64,000 nucleotides of DNA from the NCBI GenBank assembly GCA_963556255.1, contig OY744608.1, positions 32,900,654 through 32,964,653 of the forward strand. Direction: 5' to 3'. This document shows, piece by piece, positions 24,973-37,135 of this stretch (position 1 is the first letter of the stretch; each line of letters starts with the position of its first letter). The position numbers were made by a program, and so were the translations under genes. Source of the DNA: Allolobophora icterica. Lineage: Eukaryota > Annelida > Clitellata > Crassiclitellata > Lumbricidae. The notes beneath the pieces were generated by a model that was not told the origin of the DNA, searched no databases, and saw only the letters and a list, made by a program, of their open reading frames with translations.

Positions 24973-26193
24973 AGTTTTCCTGCCTATGATCCAACTGAAA
25001 ACTCCCACAATTCCGGGTACACAAACTAAAGACTAAACTTACAAACACAGAGTAAATGTGCAAATGCTTTAATTCACCTAAACGTTATTTGTCTTCACTA
25101 GATATTGATATGTCGCCAAATACTTTTCCAAACCACGTGTAAATGCTTTCCATAATCTTAATATTTCATTACATTACAGCACATTACTAATTACTGCAAG
25201 AAATCACATAAACATATATTGCTGAAACTTTTTAAACTTCAGAGTCATTCAAATGCCAGTATCTCCCCCCCCCCCCCCATTCCTTACAACCATTCTACCC
25301 CAGGGACTTGATAATTTAAAACAAACTTTTTAGACCAAGCCTAGCTGTTGAACCAAAAACTAAGGTAAACATATTCAGTTCCACGCTATGAGCTAAGTAT
25401 AAGATAAATTTGACTACTTAAAATCAAGTTCATTGAGCACTTCTCACAGACTGAAACTGGTGCCAGTGTTCACGATTTGATGCATTGCAACACAGATCAG
25501 CAGTGAAATCACTCTGGCAAAGTGACACGGATTTGACTGATGAAGTAAAAGATCTAAGGAGGACTTTGCACACGGCTGCTTTTGACCTACACTGTCGTTT
25601 GAATAAAACAAATAAGTTTTACCCAAATCAACAGTTACCCTATGTGCCTACATTCATGTGCCCGAAATTTTAACAGTTACTAGGCAGGGTGCACGTAAGG
25701 AGTCCAGAGTCTTGGAAGGTCAGTTGAACGTGTCTGCAAACAACCTCCAGAAAAACACCAGAGTCTCTATAAATTGGGTTCATGGCTCAGCAAGCTAACA
25801 TGCATGGCAATAAGCTGCATGGGACTGGAGCCGCCTAGACATCCTTTACAGTGACAACATGAGGCAGCTTTATCGCGTTACCACACCCTGCTTTAAAGTG
25901 CCTAGGAACCAGAAGCTCAGCAGGTTTCAAGGCGCCAAAAGTCAAAGAAGCCCAGGGTCCAAGGAGTTAACAAATGGAATCAACGTAGAGAGAGACTATG
26001 ATAAAACCAAAGGGTTATCACTAGGAGGCTAAACATAAACAAAGTTGGTGAAGGTCTATCTACTGCTGCCCACAAGATTACACAGTGCCTCTGTAATTAT
26101 CATTGTAGTTGGTTGCTTTGGGGACAGTAGAGCATGCAGCAGTGAAGCCTTGGAAGGGGCCCCTGTGGGACTTAAGACACAGTTATCCAGAGG
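24973..26193. other. No recognisable gene
   Basis: Non-coding DNA with a C14 run near 25266. The short frames around 25444-25673 are overlapping shadows. Confidence 0.5.
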
Positions 26194-26400
26194 GGTGCCC
26201 AGTAGTGTAATGGCTAGCATGCTAGACTGTCAATCGTGAGGTCGGGGTTCAAATCCCTGCCAGGGCAGAAATTTAGTTCGTCTAGCCAACTCAGCTATAC
26301 TGAGTACAATGGCCGTACACTGTCGATGAGACGGCAAGGGAGAGGACTGGTCACCCACCCTCATATGCGGAGGCTTAGAAAATAAAGTCGGTAATAGTAA
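26194..26400 (+). mobile_element. tRNA-Asp-like SINE (family B)
   Basis: The head (26194-26268) folds imperfectly as a tRNA: acceptor TGCCCAG/CAGGGCA (6 of 7 pairs), T-arm CGGGGTTCAAATCCCTG, and anticodon loop CTGTCAA giving GTC (Asp). The anticodon stem has mismatches, so it is not a working tRNA. The body includes AACTCAGCTATACTGAGTAC and CTCATATGCGGAGGCTTAGA. Minus-strand copies at 28.0-28.3 and 31.0-31.1 kb share this body. Confidence 0.8.
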
Positions 26401-28025
26401 TACTTCATACCATGGCTGCCTCAGGGCTAGCTTAAAGGACTGCTCTTCTTTTTCTCTTCTTATATCCAAAGACACTTCCAGCTAGACTGGAGAAAGAAGC
26501 TACAGGGCTTTAGCTTCCACTAATCAAGACCACTGTCAGCCTTCCTTCAACATTCAGCTCTAACATGTTAACCTAATGCTTCATAAAAACAGTTAAAGGT
26601 TTTTGCAACTTCAGAATACATGAACCAAAACAAAACAGTCTGAGGGAATCTTATAGACATCAGATGGTGTCAACCCTGTAGGCTCCCAACAGAGAATTAA
26701 AAAGTTTTAGAAAAAGGCTTTATTGTATGTATGTATGTAAGTAAGTAAGTAAGCAAGCATATCATTTATTCTACCAATTGCTAACTGCACTTTGGTTTAC
26801 AAAAAGTACTCGACAAGAGCAATATGTATATATCTGGACTTGTGTAAAGTGCATTTTACAAACCTCTCGAAGTGCTGTGATGATCCCTCTGTTAGTCATG
26901 ATCAGCAACTAATTTATTTTGCATTACAAGCAGGGTGAAATCTGTGGTTAGTTTAACACAAATGAACAGAAGGGGAACATTAATGGGATAAATGCATAAT
27001 GGGGTACAGACTAAACCAGTAAAGGGAGTTCCCCATCCCTTAAAAATTTCACTTGCAGCAACAACATTGTTAATTATATGAGCAACAGCAAGTGTAAGAA
27101 AACACCATTTCCTTCTAACTGTGAACATCTTAATAGTGATCATCTCACCTAACCTGGGACTGATCCTTTAAGTTCTTTGGTCCTCTGGATAAAATTATGC
27201 TGAAACTAAGTAACACTAACAGCTATACTGGACTGATGCAACCTATGCTAATGATAGAGGATATCACATCATTCACAGGTAATAAGGAGGCAGATATTTT
27301 TTCATCTCCCAATATTTTATGATGTCAACAAGCACATGTCATTCAGTTTGCTGATTTTGCCTGGATAAGGATAGGTTGAAATAACACTTAAAAAAGAAAC
27401 CTTGACAAGGTGGGTCAATTGTTAGGTCTCAAAGTGGCAAGATGCACATTACCAGATAAGACAAGCCAAGATATGTGATGAATAAGGTCCATCAAGATAA
27501 TTTTCACGCTCTATGTCTAAGATACCCTGTGTAAAATCTGAGACAGGCCAGGTAACAGTTACAGACAGAGCTTGAACGGCTTGAAAATAGATTTTCAGCA
27601 GGAGGCCCTAGAGACATCAAAGTCTAGGATGCAGCCCAAAGCATCATCTGTTGAAAAGGCCTCAGACAACAACCTAATGAGCGGCCGCCTTCCTAGACGG
27701 TCAGCAGAAAATAGGTCAGAGACAAGTTTAGCACAACCCGGTAACCTGTAGGATTTAGGTTTCAAAGGTGTGGTTGCTAGTTGGTTATAGGTACAACAAG
27801 AGGAGCCAAGAGAGACTGGAGAGAGGCAGGCACCGTCTGGATTATTTCAACATGTGGGATGTCTTGTTGACGGATAGCACACCCAACCACTTGGATAATG
27901 TATGGGCCTATATATATGTGTATATATAATATGTATATATGTATATATAAATATACACCAGCTGTATATATATTTTATTATCTAGTTCTCTGTGACCCAG
28001 ACCAATCCCCAGCAGTTGTGTAGAG
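26401..28025. other. No recognisable gene
   Basis: Non-coding. Short TGTA/GTAA microsatellite at 26724-26755 and TA-rich microsatellite at 27909-27975. Confidence 0.5.
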
Positions 28026-28269
28026 AAGTAGGACTTGGTTTTCTTAAGTTCCACATATGAGGGCGTGGCTGTCCTTTCCCTGGCCGTGGGATCTTCCCAC
28101 CGACAGTGTAGGATGGTCAGTGTACACACTGTAGCTGAGGTGTACACACTATAGCTGAGTTAGATAGGGAGCAGTAATTTTGGACAAAAATTTCTGCCCT
28201 AGCAGAGATTCAACCTGACCTATGGGTTGAAAGTCCAGAGTGGTGATCACTAGACTATTGGGGAACCCC
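28026..28269 (-). mobile_element. tRNA-derived SINE (family B), second copy
   Basis: Reads on the minus strand from GGGGTTCCCCAATAGTCTAG through the box-B-like GGTTGAATCTC into the same body as the 26.2 kb copy: TAACTCAGCTATAGTG, TACACTGTCGGTGGG, CCCTCATATGTGGAACTTAA. The anticodon-loop equivalent is CTTTCAA, differing from the 26.2 kb copy, so the head has drifted or comes from another tRNA. A short internal TGTGTACAC duplication is specific to this copy. Confidence 0.75.
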
Positions 28270-29054
28270 TTGTGTAGAGACCTACTATAGATCTAGCCAT
28301 ACCATCTCCTGCCTTCCTTCATTGGCAAGTAAACATCTCATTTCCAGGTGACAATAAACGGTATTAATAGCTCATAAACTTAATGGTTCATGACCTTCCC
28401 TGGGGAGACTGGAATTATACATTTATATAATTATATATTTCGGTCTCCCCACTTCCCAAACCCCTATCACAAACCCTAGCTGCAGAGAGGGTCAAAACAG
28501 GGGGATGTGTCTGGGGAAGAATTGTCCTCAGCCCTGATCCCCTACACTGAGACATATTTACAACCTTTTATTCTGATCGCCCATTAAGACCACATGGGAT
28601 AGTGGCAGGCCACGCTGACCAATCTCCCTTCAGGCAACCAGGCAACACTGAAGTCTTCCCTGTAATCAGTCATCTGACTTAGAGATAGCATATCAGATGT
28701 TCTTTGAAGCTAACTATGTTTAAGGAATCCATCCTATTCTGCCCCATCTGCACCAAATGGTTCTCCCCAGAGACTTGGTAATGGCCTCAGCTGTGAACTC
28801 CTATATATCTTATAAAGGAGTCCATGCCTCAGCTGATTGGATGAGAAAATAACCCAGCCAGCTGCTTCAGGACTGTTACAAATCAACCCTCTGCAATTTA
28901 GCCTAGCACCAACTGGTGTGAAATTATAGCAGTGCCGTGTTGAGCCATGCAAATGACTTGAAATGGCTAAATTCTTCACAGCTGAACTTTTAGGTTTGAG
29001 TGTCCGTTAGAAAATCCTAAGTGGAAAACTTGCATAGTTATGTTACTTGCAAGT
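28270..29054. other. Non-coding
   Basis: A small hairpin GGGGAGAC..GTCTCCCC at 28400-28452 brackets a TA-rich loop. No gene seen. Confidence 0.5.
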
Positions 29055-29240
29055 CTTCTTCTTCTGGTTCTCTGCCTTCAGGCAGGTTCTAACGTCCGGC
29101 GTAACCATTTCTCTCTATTTTGAGCCTCTTCTTCGAGTCTTTTGTATCCTTCCTTCATCATCCAATCCAGCATCATCTGTCTTGGTCTTCCCCTTGTCCT
29201 CCTCCCCTCCATTCTTCCCTCGATCTTACTTGCAAGTAAG
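29055..29240 (-). pseudogene. RTE/Jockey-like LINE 3' end
   Basis: The minus strand encodes GRMEGRRTRGRPRQMMLDWM and then LEEEAQNREKWLRRT. The block 'i.GkR.RGRpr..wld.i .. l...aqdRe.Wr' is the usual C-terminus of RTE/Jockey-like reverse transcriptases, followed here by a short GAAGAAGAAG tail. This is the same broad group as the fragment at 9.2-9.5 kb. It is severely 5' truncated. Confidence 0.7.
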
Positions 29241-29410
29241 ACAGCCTAAATTTTTTAATTTAAGAAGTGAATTGCAACCGTGATCTCTCTTTATCAAAAT
29301 TTAAATATACTAAAACCTATGCTGTTCCCTTAATTGCTCCACCAAGTATGTCCACATGATTGAGTGAAAGGATTTAAGGTCCATGAAACTAAATTTCCTA
29401 TATAATAAAC

Positions 29411-29490
<80 letters not shown>
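29411..29490. repeat. (AAT)n microsatellite
   Basis: About 80 bp of uninterrupted AAT triplets. It gives an Ile-rich shadow frame on the minus strand and may mark a retroelement tail. Confidence 0.95.
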
Positions 29491-30300
29491 TTTATTTCTC
29501 ATGAGGTTTTTTAGGGCCTGAGGGATCATAATTGTGTAAATGATAAATAAAAATATTAAAGAAATAATGATATAATCTGCCAGCAAGTCCACAAACACTT
29601 GGATGGGACCTATATGGGTCTCATATGGGAACATCATATGGGACCTGCATAGGTATCCTAGCAGGTAAAAGCTCTGTCTTCCTGCGCAGCATTATTGATG
29701 ATCATCCGATCATATACAGAAATTGACCAATGCCTCGACCACTGCCAATATTAAAATACTACATAATAAAGAAGCAAACTTAAAGGACAAAACCCAATCT
29801 TAACCGCAGAATATAAGTTTTTTTTATAGAAAGGAATAAGAAATGCAAGAAATAAGGAATGAGAAATGCAGTCATTAACTGCAGCAGGCTTATTACCCGT
29901 ATGGCCACCTTGATGGTCCACCAGTAAATATGTTCCCATCAATCCTCTGCTGTTCATCATTACTTGAATCTCATTTGCAAGATTACAAGGACAAGCAAAC
30001 AGCCCTGAGTGTGTTCCTGTCTAAGCCATACTTAGAAACTCAAATATTTACACTTTACAATAAAGGATAGGCTGTGAATAACACTTCAGACAAAGGTCCA
30101 CTCTGTATTATAAAGTTGATGGGATTGACATGTCCAATGAAGTCTTAAAAGTATAGTTAACAGGTTTGATCAGGAAAAATAAAAAGACATTCTGTTGATA
30201 TCCATGACAGGACTACAAGGTGTGGAAAAATCTCATTAAAATAATTTAAGAGGTGGTGGAAAGTTACAGCAGAGGGTTCAAACAGATTGGACCACTGTAT
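29491..30300. other. No recognisable gene
   Basis: AT-rich non-coding DNA. Confidence 0.5.
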
Positions 30301-30308
30301 GTGGCTGT

Positions 30309-30583
30309 CATGGGCGGCGATCATGGGGAGGTCGAGGGGACAAGACCCCCACCTTTAACAGTGGGGGGACACGCCATGCATCCGACCCCACACATTTTGA
30401 AGAAACAGTAAAAAGGTCATCAAATTCACGCGCGAGAAATGTTTTTACCTTTTCTATTCACCAGATCAGTTCACAGCGATAAATTTTTTACCTCTTTTTT
30501 GACCAGGTCAGTTCAAAACTCTTTTTTGAGCAGATCAGTTCAAAAATGTCCCCCTCGCCTGTCATACAAGATCGAGGCCACTG
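30309..30583. mobile_element. hAT-type MITE (275 bp) with 8-bp TSD
   Basis: The perfect 8-bp repeat GTGGCTGT lies at 30301-30308 and 30584-30591. Ends are CATGGGCGGCGATC and, from the right, CAGTGGCCTCGATC, followed by complementary GAGGGGAC/GTCCCCCTC words. Inside are two degenerate CAGATCAGTTCA-like repeats. No coding capacity. Confidence 0.82.
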
Positions 30584-30591
30584 GTGGCTGT

Positions 30592-30952
30592 ACGTCTTTC
30601 CTTTGCTGCAGTGGCATATATACGTAATTATAATACCAATCTCTCCTAACAGATAGGACAAAAACTGTCAAAAATAGCAAATGCGCAATGTGATACTATA
30701 GGACCTACTCCACATATATTATCTAGGATTGTTCAAGTAACCAAGTAGGCTAGACCAGCTGACAGATGACTTAAGTTGCAGTCCTTCTGAACGACAAGCC
30801 ACTTAGTTGAATACTTAAGATTTCTCTCTTGTAGGGCAATGACTAATGAGAAAAACTTCACTACTCATAAATGAGTATTATAAGAAAAGTCCTCTACACC
30901 ACAACCAAAACAAGCGGCCATGGGTATGAAGTTTTAGAGACTCCTTAGCCTT
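30592..30952. other. No recognisable gene
   Basis: Non-coding DNA between a MITE and a SINE. Nothing further seen. Confidence 0.5.
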
Positions 30953-31125
30953 GGTTATAATATGAGAGTGGGTGGCACGACCCATTCCTGGCTGCCTGAT
31001 CGCCCCACCCACAGTGTATGATTTGACCACACACTCATTTTATAGCGGAGTTAGCTAGAGGGCACTAGTGGAACAGAAATCTTGAAATAACTTCCTATCC
31101 ACTAGACTATCATGCTAATAGTGAA
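30953..31125 (-). mobile_element. tRNA-derived SINE (family B), third and shortened copy
   Basis: The minus strand has TAGCATGATAGTCTAGTGGA, then a damaged tRNA region without a clear box B, then AGCTAACTCCGCTATA, CATACACTGTGGGTGG, CAGCCAGGAATGGG and CACTCTCATATTATAACC. These are in the order of the body at 26.2 and 28.0 kb. About 30 bp of the tRNA head seems to be deleted. Confidence 0.65.
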
Positions 31126-33285
31126 ACTGATGCATGCTAAAACCCTTGTAATTTAATGCCAAAAGCTTTACAAAATCTGGTGAAGCGCATAAGTGAGGAC
31201 TTGACTGCAAGCAGAATTGATGTATGGGTCAAAACCTCATTTCTGAGGCAAGTAGAGTTTCTTGAATGGCTATATCATACATGTTAACTACGTTCACAAC
31301 ACTTTTCAACAAACTAAGATATACACTGGGCTATACCGTCAGATATGATCTATGATCTTTCCTTCTGCAGTCTTTATCAAATTACTGCCTTTATTGTATT
31401 GTATTGTATGTTACCCTCAGTTTTTCCAAGTGAGCTGAGACGAATAAATTGTATAGCAAAAATCAACTACGAATCACGTACATAAGTGTCTGCTTCAAGT
31501 GATTTCTTGGCACTTATCCCATGTAGCCACTGGATTCTGATTAAGGCTAATCCTTGCTGAAAATGTCTGGTTTCCATTTAAGGACACTGAGTCATAACAA
31601 AGATGATTAGCATCACCCTCCTCCTTTATCCAAGTTTTGGACTGGCATCAGGCAAAAACAGCAGTGGCAAAGTTTGTCCTGAAAGTAAAGCGCCACTTCT
31701 TTTTGTACCCTACAGTACCTCTTCAACGCAGGCTGTCCTTCACTGCGCCATTTCTCATACACTTAACTTTATCTGTAGTCTCACTTCATCAACAACACTT
31801 TACCATTAGTAGTACTTCATTTCATATCAGACTTTAATTAGAAGTTTAGGATAGGTGAGAATTCATTTGTTATATACCCTGGTAACATTGTTTAATCAAC
31901 AGTATACTTGTTGTGGTTGTTCAAGTTTTAGCAAAGCAAGCATAGCAGCAAATCAATTATAATTTTTATAAAAAAATCACAGCAGCGACTCAACAACTCT
32001 AATCTAGCTTCAGCTGTCCAACAATATTTCAATTTTCACAACACCTAACTTTACACATTAAAAAATACACAGATTTTTAATAGTGTACTCCCACAATAAC
32101 TCAGAGCAGCATTCTTTATAAGCCTCATGACAGAAAGCATTCTGAATTGTAAGCACAGAGGAAAAGGCAAGTTTTCAGGTTAGCGCAAAAGACAGGTCAT
32201 AAATTAAGAAATGAGTAATTAAATAAACTGTATAAATTTTTATAGAAATACTAAATATAGAACTAATTATGAATAATTAAAACTAAATAACCAAATATTA
32301 TTAATTACAATAAGTACTTGGTTATTAAGTTTCAATTATTCATGATTAGTAACTGTTCTACATATATATGTAAGTATATGTGCCATGATAAAGGTTGTCC
32401 TGTTGTTCTGTTGCTGTTGCATGTTCAAGCTGTGTGCCTGTGCATGTTTGCAAATGAAAGCTCTATACATTCACTTAATATGTAACTATATACACATCTC
32501 TCCAGCAACACTCAGCATAAATTTGGCCTCGTCAAAGCTGAAGGTTTGCTTAATGAATTTCAGATGACAATCAGGATTTATGCATCAAAATGGTCTAATG
32601 AAAGTCTTTCTGCAAACCTATAAAACGTGTCAATCTTTCATCACAAACCCTTCAGACTACACTTCAATACTTAGGCTTAAAGAGAGCAAAATAAAAATTA
32701 AGCCAAGAGCTAATGAAGGCTAAATGCTAATGAAAAAGGTACTAATGATGGTCAAGTGCTAATGATGGCTAAGCAATAAAGAATGCCAAGTGCTTTTGAC
32801 TGAGAAGCTCTTGAGAGGCACTATACAGTTACAATTCTGTTAGAGTTACAGTGATTGCAAGTGCTCAACATAGAAAGAGCTAGTGATAGATAAAATGCTG
32901 ACAATTGCTAAATTTTCCCCCATACACATCAATGGTCTTTCATGCCATAAGATGTCATTAAACTGATTTAATCCAGTTATCAGGTATTGCAGCTACAAAT
33001 GAGATAACAGCACCACTGTACAGTATTCTGTTTTCTTGACCTATTGGAATTTCACTAGGTGAAATTTTAACTACATGGTGTCACTTCAGTCAATCATAGG
33101 GGAATAGGGTTTCAGGGATTTGTGTATACCCAGGCCCATCATGATAGCAGCACCAGTCATTAGACAAGATAAGATTAGATCAGGTTCAGGTGCTGTGCAG
33201 TGTGCATAACTCACTTAATCAGTTTGTTTTCCCCTGTTATCAAATATGATTACCTGCAGCTTGTAACGAGTAACTTACCTAATAC
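31126..33285. other. No recognisable gene
   Basis: AT-rich non-coding DNA, including a (TATTG)n stretch near 31390 and two overlapping frames at 31603-31837 with no motif. Confidence 0.5.
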
Positions 33286-33294
33286 CTGTTTCAC

Positions 33295-34135
33295 GGTGTG
33301 CCGACATTTAAACACACGACAGATAATCACGCGACACTTAAACACAGACACTTAAACACACGACAGATAAACACATGGACAGATAATCACGCGACAGATA
33401 AACACATGGACAGATAATCACACGACAGATAAACACATGGACAGATAATCACGCGACACTTAAACATATTAACGCGAGAATTCCAAACAAAATATATATA
33501 GGATATAATGAATATTTCTCCAAATCGGTTAAAAACAAATTAATGAATCTTGATAAGCTGTCTAAAAACACAAACATTTAAAAAGATAAAAAAAATCATT
33601 AACGTTCAAAATTCCCCTTTAGTTATTCGACTAAAAGTAATTGATGAGGAGGACCCTGCCATGTACCCCATTCATCTATCTGTCTTTCTATCTGTTCATC
33701 ACGGTTTATGCAACTACTGTTGAGACAGATGAGCTATTGCTTGCAAAAACTGCAGAACGTTTGATACATTTTACAACGCCAATATATTTCTCCATTCTTA
33801 TTCTCCCGAACTTTAACATGCTCAAAATTTCTGTATATTACTGTTGAACGTCCTTTTGTTGAGACAGGCACATTGAATGACCAGTCACGCACTGCACACA
33901 GTGGTGCACAAACTTTGTTTTGTAACAGTTAATACAATGAATACATGTGATTATCTGTCCATGTGTCTATCTGTCGTGTGATTATCTGTCCATGTGTTTA
34001 TCTGTCGTGTGATTATCTGTCGTGTGTTTAAATGTCGCTGTGTTTAAGTGTCCCTGTGTTTATCTGTCGTGTGTTTAAGTGTCTGTGTTTAAGTGTCGCG
34101 TGATTATCTGTCGTGTGTTTAAATGTCATGGAACC
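33295..34135. mobile_element. Foldback / Mutator-like element (841 bp), 9-bp TSD
   Basis: Long inverted terminal repeats (about 180-200 bp; left 33295-33475, right about 33940-34135) are themselves built of short tandem units of the type ACACGACAGATAATCAC, CGACACTTAAACAC and ATGGACAGATAA. The outer parts match for about 75 bp (GACATTTAAACACACGACAG..). The 9-bp direct repeat CTGTTTCAC lies at 33286-33294 and 34136-34144. Long repeat-bearing ends and a 9-bp duplication suggest a Mutator-type or foldback element. Merlin elements (8-9 bp) are an alternative. The 460-bp centre has no transposase, so it is non-autonomous. Confidence 0.8.
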
Positions 34136-34196
34136 CTGTTTCACAGTCTCTTCCTGCTTTTTTACAGTTTTGAATTGAAAATCTAATGCTTAGAAC

Positions 34197-34475
34197 CAGA
34201 GGCGTAGCGACCGCCCTCCGTACCCTCCGACCGGAGGGGGCCCCGCAAGGAAGGGGGCCCCTAAAAGTGGCAAAAAATAACCCTCAACGGCGTGAAGTCA
34301 TCATGATACTGTTTTGATACATCACATAATGCTCACATGTTCACTGTAGGCGTAGGCCTATGTATACATAATATGAACCCTGTATATTGTGTATTACCGC
34401 ATTCCAGTTTCCGCATTGTAAGGGGCCCCGGACGTATGTTCGGAGGGGGCCACGTTCTTTGTTGCTACGGCTCTG
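34197..34475. mobile_element. hAT-type MITE (279 bp) with 8-bp TSD
   Basis: The ends are CAGAGGCGTAGCGAC and, from the right, CAGAGCCGTAGCAAC (13 of 15 match). The perfect 8-bp repeat CTTAGAAC is at 34189-34196 and 34476-34483. GGAGGGGGCC words near both ends extend the inverted similarity. It lies 61 bp from the end of the foldback element. No coding capacity. Confidence 0.9.
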
Positions 34476-34483
34476 CTTAGAAC

Positions 34484-35175
34484 AGTACACTAGCAACCAC
34501 ATACTATTATGTAAGAATAGAAAGTATCCAACTGACCGAAGAATTCTTTCCATTCCAGATCTCCTGTTCGAACTCCAGTAAATGTCCCTTTTCCATCTGG
34601 ATGTGCGGATACATTTGGATTTTCCATATCAGTGCTTCTTTCTTTGTCTTCTTTCATTTCTACTGAATAAAAATCCCAAGCAAGAAAGCCATGATCAGCA
34701 AATGTTCACTGCTGGATGAATTCTTTTACACCCCTTGGACAGAGGCAACCATTACAGGATCAACTGAGAAAATTTCTTATAATAATAAGACGATTTATTT
34801 AGCGCCATAGCACAGCCGAGGCCTAAATCTCATACCTTGTGAGTCCCCTCCACGCGTGTGTTTAACTAAGTACCTGAAACATCCATATGAGAAAAGACAG
34901 GTGGACCCAGTAACAAGGTCTTTGCATGATACAACTCTGTGCCTGTATTGTGAACAATAGATAAATTCCAAACACTGATCGGCCATTGTTACAGAGGATC
35001 ATATCAGGCACCTGGCATCAACTGTAGATGAGTTTGCCATAAGCTGTCAATCATGCTATTCATTTAAAAAGTATACAAATGTAAGCTCATTGTTGTGGAG
35101 TAACTGATCTAGATTGTAAACCATGCCCATTATAAGCAGGTTCTCCTCGCTAGATCACAGTTGCCTGTCCAATGC

Positions 35176-35176
<1 letters not shown>
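34484..35176. other. No recognisable gene
   Basis: Non-coding. At 34780-34860 a minus-strand GGCGCTAAATAAATCG block followed by TTATTATTAT may be a further retroelement tail. Confidence 0.4.

Positions 35177-35230
<54 letters not shown>
35177..35230. repeat. (CTGT)n microsatellite
   Basis: About 54 bp, 13 perfect tetranucleotide units. Confidence 0.95.
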
Positions 35231-35699
35231 TTCTATCTCTTTGCTGAAATTCGACTTAATGGCCTTGCAGCAAACTGACAGGTAAGCCGGTGCCAGAAAG
35301 GCCAGCAATACACATCCCCAAACAAGGCTATAATGTAGGCTACTAAAGACCTTAACACGGGTACTGTCATTTTGGATTGTAAAGATGTCCTAAATAAATC
35401 TGCCACTCTCAATGGGGGACAGCAAAACCTTTGAGTGGCAATATACTAAGGCCCAATAGTTGAAGCCACATTAACTTAACTTTCTATGTTGTAGAGTGGG
35501 GTGTCTACTGTTTGACTTCCAGTGGTTGCACAATTAATTGCTCCCATGCAACACATGCAAGGAATGCTGTCAGACTTTGAATAATTGCTGCTTTGCTTTC
35601 TGGCAGCAAGAACAATCGACTAATTGTATGTATGTATGTCTGCCTGCCAATCTAAAAAGATGCAGGCTGCAATATACAATAAACTACAAAGATGCAAGC
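35231..35699. other. No recognisable gene
   Basis: Non-coding DNA between a microsatellite and a LINE relic. Confidence 0.5.
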
Positions 35700-35935
35700 T
35701 ACAACGTTGTAGCTCATCAGCTTTGCTCTTCAGCCCAGAGGGAAGCTTCTGGTTCCCCTACCAGGCAGCACCGGCCTTCTCAGTTGTGGTCCCTCCACCT
35801 GGAGTTTACTTCTGCCGAGGCTGCGTTTATTTACTGTTTCTTCCGAACAATCTACCTGCATTCTATGCTACCTACTCCTCAGTAGGTATCTTGAAAGGGC
35901 ACTGTACAAATTTTCAGAATGAATGAATAAAAATC
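35700..35935 (+). pseudogene. Decayed LINE 3' end
   Basis: The plus frame has YQAAPAFSVVVPPPGVYF where the intact LINE has RQRRAFSVAAPMTWNGL. It ends in the shared tail ACTCCTCAGTAGGTATCTTG, then AAAGGGCACTGTACAAA and an ATGAATGAATAAA terminal repeat. Only the last 80 or so codons of the LINE are represented. Confidence 0.65.
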
Positions 35936-36948
35936 TCCTGTATGTGCCATCTCTGGTGGTATGATTCTAAAGTCGAGTGGAAGGTTATTCCAGAAAGACG
36001 CTCAAATGCAACAAATAGCACGATGTATCCAAATCATTGTGTCAGAGCACGGAAGCAACTGGCAATCGTAACTGCAATCTCATAATTTCTAAAGTGCTAC
36101 TTACAAGCTGAGTGCATGGTACCAGCTTATTCATGAGTGCTGCATCAAGTCCGAGGGCTTGTCCAAAGACACTATATAAAGAACAAAATCATGTTGCCAG
36201 AAGACCAGAGATAAAAGGAGTACAAAGGAGCTGTTATGATGGCTTGTGTTTAGGACGAGAGAAAATGGAAATAAGCAGATTGAAATGATCAGGGCAAGAT
36301 TTCTTGAGGACTTTAGTTTTGAACAGAAAGCATAATGAGTGATAAACAGAGAAGCTTTCAGCACAGGAGAATATGAACAATTCAGGACAGAGATCATTCC
36401 AGAGTTGAGATGCACTGTGGTTAATGGAAAATTGGCTATAGAGAACTTAAAATGACTAGTTTATTGGGGGATGGGAAATAGTGAGATAGGATGATGATGA
36501 TCATGTAGAGTGGGGTGTTTGGATGATAAAGATTTGGTAAAAAATATGTGGACTGGGAGTATTGTGAGTTACAGGTAATAGAGAGAACTTTGTGAAATGA
36601 ATGCATTCAGGGATTTTAATGCAATGAAGTGATTTAAGAATAAATGTAAATGTAAATATAGGCCTACACGTTTTTCCATAGTGACTCCCGTGATATGGTG
36701 ATGTTAGGTGTCCTAGTGACATGGTCCGCATGTTCTGTAGCATGCAGTGTTTACCAAATTTGGATGGCTTGAGATAGGAATAAAATATAGATCCCTGATG
36801 TATTCTGGGGTGGAACAAACCATTCATTGTTGCTCAAATTGAAGGAATGTGAATTTCTTTCTTCAACCAATGTCTTTTGTCTCTTGCATTTGAAAATGTT
36901 GGCAAGTCTAGAAATATTACACTGGCTATTGTTTTAACTTCTACTATA
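35936..36948. other. No recognisable gene
   Basis: Non-coding. AAAGACACTATATAAAGAAC at 36166-36185 resembles the LINE tail but lacks the rest of the module. The minus frames at 36131-36415 and 36501-36827 have no motif. Confidence 0.4.
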
Positions 36949-37039
<91 letters not shown>

Positions 37040-37135
37040 TTGGTGGTGGTGGTGGTCAGGTGGTGGTTGTGATGATGATGATGCAGAGGAGGAGGAGGAG
37101 GAGGAGGAGGAGGAGGAGGAGGAGGAGGAGGAGGA
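36949..37135. repeat. Compound (GAT)n-(GGT)n-(GAG)n microsatellite
   Basis: About 92 bp of perfect GAT, then GGT units, a short GAT stretch and about 50 bp of GAG. Step-wise triplet changes (GAT to GGT to GAG) suggest expansion of point-mutated units. The frame through it (poly-Asp then poly-Arg) is not a gene. Confidence 0.95.

Noticed and set aside
26194..26268. Functional tRNA-Asp gene
   Set aside because: Mismatches in the acceptor and anticodon stems and the presence of related SINE bodies at 28.0 and 31.0 kb show it is a SINE head.
29055..29240. Plus-strand 78-codon frame (Ser/Phe-rich)
   Set aside because: The minus strand carries a recognisable LINE C-terminus. The plus frame is its shadow.
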